Shown here one piece after another: positions 31,295 through 32,165 of a stretch of DNA of 32,165 nucleotides. How positions within the stretch are numbered: position 1 is the stretch's first letter; each line of letters opens with the position of its first letter. The notes under the pieces are model-generated. The model saw only the letters and a list, made by a program, of their open reading frames with translations, had not been told where the DNA came from and did not search any database. A program made the position numbers and the translations under genes. This stretch comes from Phycisphaeraceae bacterium. Its GTDB lineage: Bacteria > Planctomycetota > Phycisphaerae > Phycisphaerales > UBA1924. The stretch is from positions 1 through 32,165 of the forward strand of contig WUAJ01000003.1 in NCBI GenBank assembly GCA_009827215.1, written 5' to 3'.

Positions 31295-31310
31295 ATCATC
31301 AAATGATGAT
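31295..31310. promoter_or_regulatory. Upstream inverted repeat in the divergent region
   Basis: ATCATCA-AA-TGATGAT is a perfect 7-2-7 inverted repeat about 85 bases upstream of the predicted ccoNO start and about 215 bases from the divergent gene. It could bind an activator of either gene; no family consensus is recognised. Confidence 0.35.
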
Positions 31311-31523
31311 ACAGAGGCATGATTCGGTTCCTGTTTCGCGTGAAGTGTTCGATTTGGAGCCGATTTTTGCACACCCGTGCGTTCCTGCATCACGGTAATC
31401 AAGACCACACTTTCGGTGCATTCTCGGAGCTCTCCGAACGGTTGTAGGATAGATAAGTCCATCATTTACACAACATTGGCACTCTGGCACGGCGGAAGGG
31501 AACGAGGGGTCGATCTGTTCTCA

Positions 31524-32165
31524 ATGAACAGTGTTGAGCAATCATCGGGTTGTGGATTGATTGAGCGTGAAGGCGGGTTTGGGGGTGATTCGCCATTGAC
31601 CATCTCGCACTTACGGATGCTCGGATCAAGCGTCCAGAGTGCTCGTCCAGTACGCAAGGCTTCTGGGTACGCTCGGATGTCGGGATGGATGACATTGCTC
31701 GCAGGCGGAATGAGTGTGTTGTTCTCGATCGGATCGTTGCCTGGGATGATCCTGGGATTGGCGCTCGCGGGATTCGGAATGCGTGAACTCGGCCTGGCGC
31801 GCCGGATAGATCGGCTTGATGGCTCGGCACCGGTATGGCTCGCAATCAATCAGTTGATGTTGGGCGCGGTGCTTATTGCATACGCCGTGTACAAAGTCGC
31901 GACCTACGACAGCTCTGACTCGATGATCGCGGGATCCCTTGCATCGGACCCAACGATCGCGTCTTCACCAGAACTCGCGGGAACGATGGATCAACTCACG
32001 CAGATCGAGTACCTGCTGAGCATGGGGATCGCGGGCGTGCTTGTCGTTGTCGCGTTTGTCGTCCAAGGCGGTACGGCTTTGTACTACATCACCAAACGCA
32101 AGCGAGTCAACGAGCTGCGCACACACTGTCCAGAATGGGTGCTGCGGGTGCACGAGGTGATGAGT
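31524..32165 (+). CDS. Multi-pass membrane protein of unknown function (3' truncated)
   Basis: An open frame missing from the ORF track (no stop inside the window) runs from ATG 31524 to the last base, 214 codons. It has a Ser/Gly-rich N-terminus of about 50 residues and three hydrophobic segments: MTLLAGGMSVLFSIGSLPGMILGLALAGFGM, PVWLAINQLMLGAVLIAYAVYKV and SMGIAGVLVVVAFVVQGGTALYYI, ending in a basic KRKRVNELRTHCPEWVLRVHEVM. Strong third-position GC and the absence of stops favour it over the antisense ORFs at 31462-31849. The start is uncertain because GAGGGG lies rather far upstream. No family recognised. It is divergent from the cbb3 genes. Confidence 0.6.
   Translation, partial: MNSVEQSSGCGLIEREGGFGGDSPLTISHLRMLGSSVQSARPVRKASGYARMSGWMTLLAGGMSVLFSIGSLPGMILGLALAGFGMRELGLARRIDRLDGSAPVWLAINQLMLGAVLIAYAVYKVATYDSSDSMIAGSLASDPTIASSPELAGTMDQLTQIEYLLSMGIAGVLVVVAFVVQGGTALYYITKRKRVNELRTHCPEWVLRVHEVMS

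Larger units (their letters stand above)
31078..31523. other. 446-base divergent intergenic region
   Basis: No gene is seen here. It contains the ccoNO leader, promoter and three inverted repeats listed separately, in an A+T-rich core at 31220-31320. Only a poor promoter candidate (TTGTAG at 31442, then TTTACA) is seen for the plus-strand gene. Confidence 0.75.

Noticed and set aside
31460-31523. Upstream extension of the right-end membrane gene to TTG 31476
   Set aside because: The frame is open, but there is no better ribosome binding site and the extra residues add no recognisable feature.
31462-31849. Two overlapping 127-codon minus-strand ORFs
   Set aside because: The plus-strand frame from 31524 encodes plausible transmembrane helices; the minus frames look like its shadows.

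Overview
The window reads as a chromosomal segment of a moderately GC-rich planctomycete, most likely class Phycisphaerae. Clues are a secreted protein ending in a PEP-CTERM-like tail (Pro-rich motif, hydrophobic helix, RRRR), a membrane protein with the CxxCGYDLxGL...CPECG zinc ribbon often seen in Planctomycetota, a CcoN-CcoO fusion oxidase, and a long H+-pyrophosphatase. The class assignment is inference. I see no insertion sequences, phage genes, CRISPR arrays, rRNAs or tRNAs. Most long ORFs in the supplied track are antisense or out-of-frame shadows of real genes.

Left part (1-5900): the C-terminal end of a DUF389-type membrane protein; a minus-strand, translationally coupled operon of a family 2 glycosyltransferase, an ExbD-like protein and a TonB-like protein (no ExbB is visible); then plus-strand genes for a single-pass membrane protein, a bifunctional-nuclease-domain (BFN/DUF151) protein and a PEP-CTERM-like secreted protein, with a convergent zinc-ribbon membrane protein. 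The 4150-5900 stretch looks visibly more A+T-rich than its surroundings.

Middle (5900-20000) is mostly housekeeping: truD with a coupled HAD phosphatase; a MarR regulator, pirin and SnoaL-like protein with matching palindromes upstream of marR and pirin; a Tat-exported metallo-beta-lactamase-fold protein; efp-aroK; trpF-rhomboid/TPR; citrate synthase; a two-TM K+ channel with an RCK domain and an altered selectivity filter; a lipoprotein; rpsU; and the membrane pyrophosphatase. Several of these genes appear to have hairpins at or near the predicted 5' end of the mRNA, the most elaborate upstream of citrate synthase.

Right part (20388-31077) is one long minus-strand gene run centred on cbb3 cytochrome oxidase: ccoNO, ccoQ, ccoP, ccoG, ccoH/fixH, a SafE/DsbD-like membrane protein, the copper ATPase ccoI, ccoS, then a Zn/Mn-type ABC transporter ATPase and permease, and a 61-residue protein. 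The oxidase genes supply structure, copper delivery and assembly; the ABC pair probably moves a divalent metal but lacks a binding protein here. A strong promoter with a perfect inverted repeat in its -35/-10 spacer precedes ccoNO. A divergent membrane protein gene runs off the right end.

The least explained piece is the roughly 500-base gap between the pyrophosphatase and the oxidase gene run (19899-20387). Its minus strand carries a complete 11-base Shine-Dalgarno sequence, two 13-codon ORFs, a 17-bp composite stem-loop and a terminator-like hairpin. It may be a small RNA or a small-peptide locus.
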